Part shown: piece after piece, positions 26,804 to 26,982 of the stretch
Layout: each line of letters opens with the position of its first letter
Numbering within the stretch: position 1 is the first letter of the stretch
Assembly (NCBI GenBank): GCA_002633005.1
Contig: NMRA01000015.1
Coordinates: forward strand, 755,748-782,729
Length of the DNA: 26,982 nt
Reading direction: 5' to 3'
Source of the DNA: Phoronis australis
Taxonomy: Eukaryota; Phoronida; Phoronidae
The notes under the pieces: generated by a model
Told to the model about the DNA's origin: nothing
The model's input: the letters and a program-made list of their open reading frames with translations, nothing else
Database searches by the model: none
Translations under genes and position numbers: made by a program

Positions 26804-26982
26804 CGGTCTCCAATCTTTTTACTCGAAATGGAACTCGAAATTAGGTTTGACATTTTCTACTCTACTTTTGGGCGAACTCAACATAAGTGTCTATTATTCT
26901 ATGCTCGAGTACACAATAACTTACGTAGATAATTTATTGCCCTTACTTCACAGTTTGTAAACCCAATATTAAAGCAATAAGT

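Larger units (their letters stand above)
24195..26982 (+). other. 3' UTR and downstream flank
   Basis: After the TAG at 24192 the sequence is AT-rich with no further coding island. I did not find a clear AATAAA, so the transcript end is unknown; an ATTAAA lies at 26968-26973. The region includes dispersed family 1 copy D, a two-copy ~42-bp repeat at 25721-25803, family 2 copy 3 and the 30-bp hairpin array. The open frames at 25863-26072 and 26100-26285 have no recognisable domain. Confidence 0.6.

Noticed and set aside
26597-26960. Open frames over the 30-bp array
   Set aside because: The period of 30 bp keeps frames open trivially; different frames give unrelated repeat peptides, and no domain is seen.
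24195-26982. A confident polyadenylation signal
   Set aside because: I did not see AATAAA by eye. The ATTAAA at 26968 is far from the stop and at the window edge, so no terminator is called.

Overview
The window is AT-rich eukaryotic genomic DNA. It holds short, CpG-containing coding islands separated by roughly 0.3-2.9 kb introns with consensus AG/GT borders, plus minisatellites, small DNA-transposon remnants and a single ambiguous base (n at 12857) typical of a draft assembly. The protein family and genome style suggest an invertebrate animal, possibly marine. I cannot name the phylum from the sequence alone.

One gene dominates. Eighteen plus-strand exons from 4410 to the TAG at 24192-24194 join with matching phase at every junction. 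They give an open frame of 1277 residues whose 5' end lies upstream of the window or in unrecognised exons within 1-4409. The product reads as an actin-filament-associated protein 1 (AFAP1)-family adaptor. In order it has a proline-rich SH3-ligand region, an acidic tyrosine-rich stretch with a YESYDE motif, a first PH domain (exons 6-7), a basic segment ending SIGKKKGKR, a second PH domain (exons 10-11), a long low-complexity linker rich in Y-acidic-Ser motifs, and a C-terminal charged coiled coil (exons 15-16). In AFAP1 these modules couple Src-family kinases and PKC to actin filaments. This protein is much longer than the roughly 730-820 residues of vertebrate AFAP1 proteins, mostly because of the linker and a 1.1-kb exon 15.

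Layout: 1-4409 upstream DNA with short repeats and a 54-bp minisatellite; 4410-7172 proline-rich and acidic exons 1-5; 7173-9807 a large intron; 9808-14155 both PH domains and their linker, with an apparent duplication of part of the PH2 exon next to the n; 14156-18650 small exons among mobile-element remnants (an 18-bp-TIR element, a long hairpin, a hAT-like MITE with target duplication, a 20-bp x 9 satellite); 18651-21215 linker and coiled-coil exons; 21216-24125 a large intron with a possible alternative terminal exon; 24195-26982 3' UTR and flank with a hairpin-forming 30-bp array.

The most notable extras are a minus-strand, 5'-truncated retrocopy-like insertion (5442-5759) flanked by 9-bp direct repeats, a ~90% identical 87-bp-arm hairpin, two dispersed repeat families with three to four copies each, and a 25-bp duplication spanning the start of exon 4. 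I found no CRISPR array, rRNA, credible tRNA, or second complete protein-coding gene.
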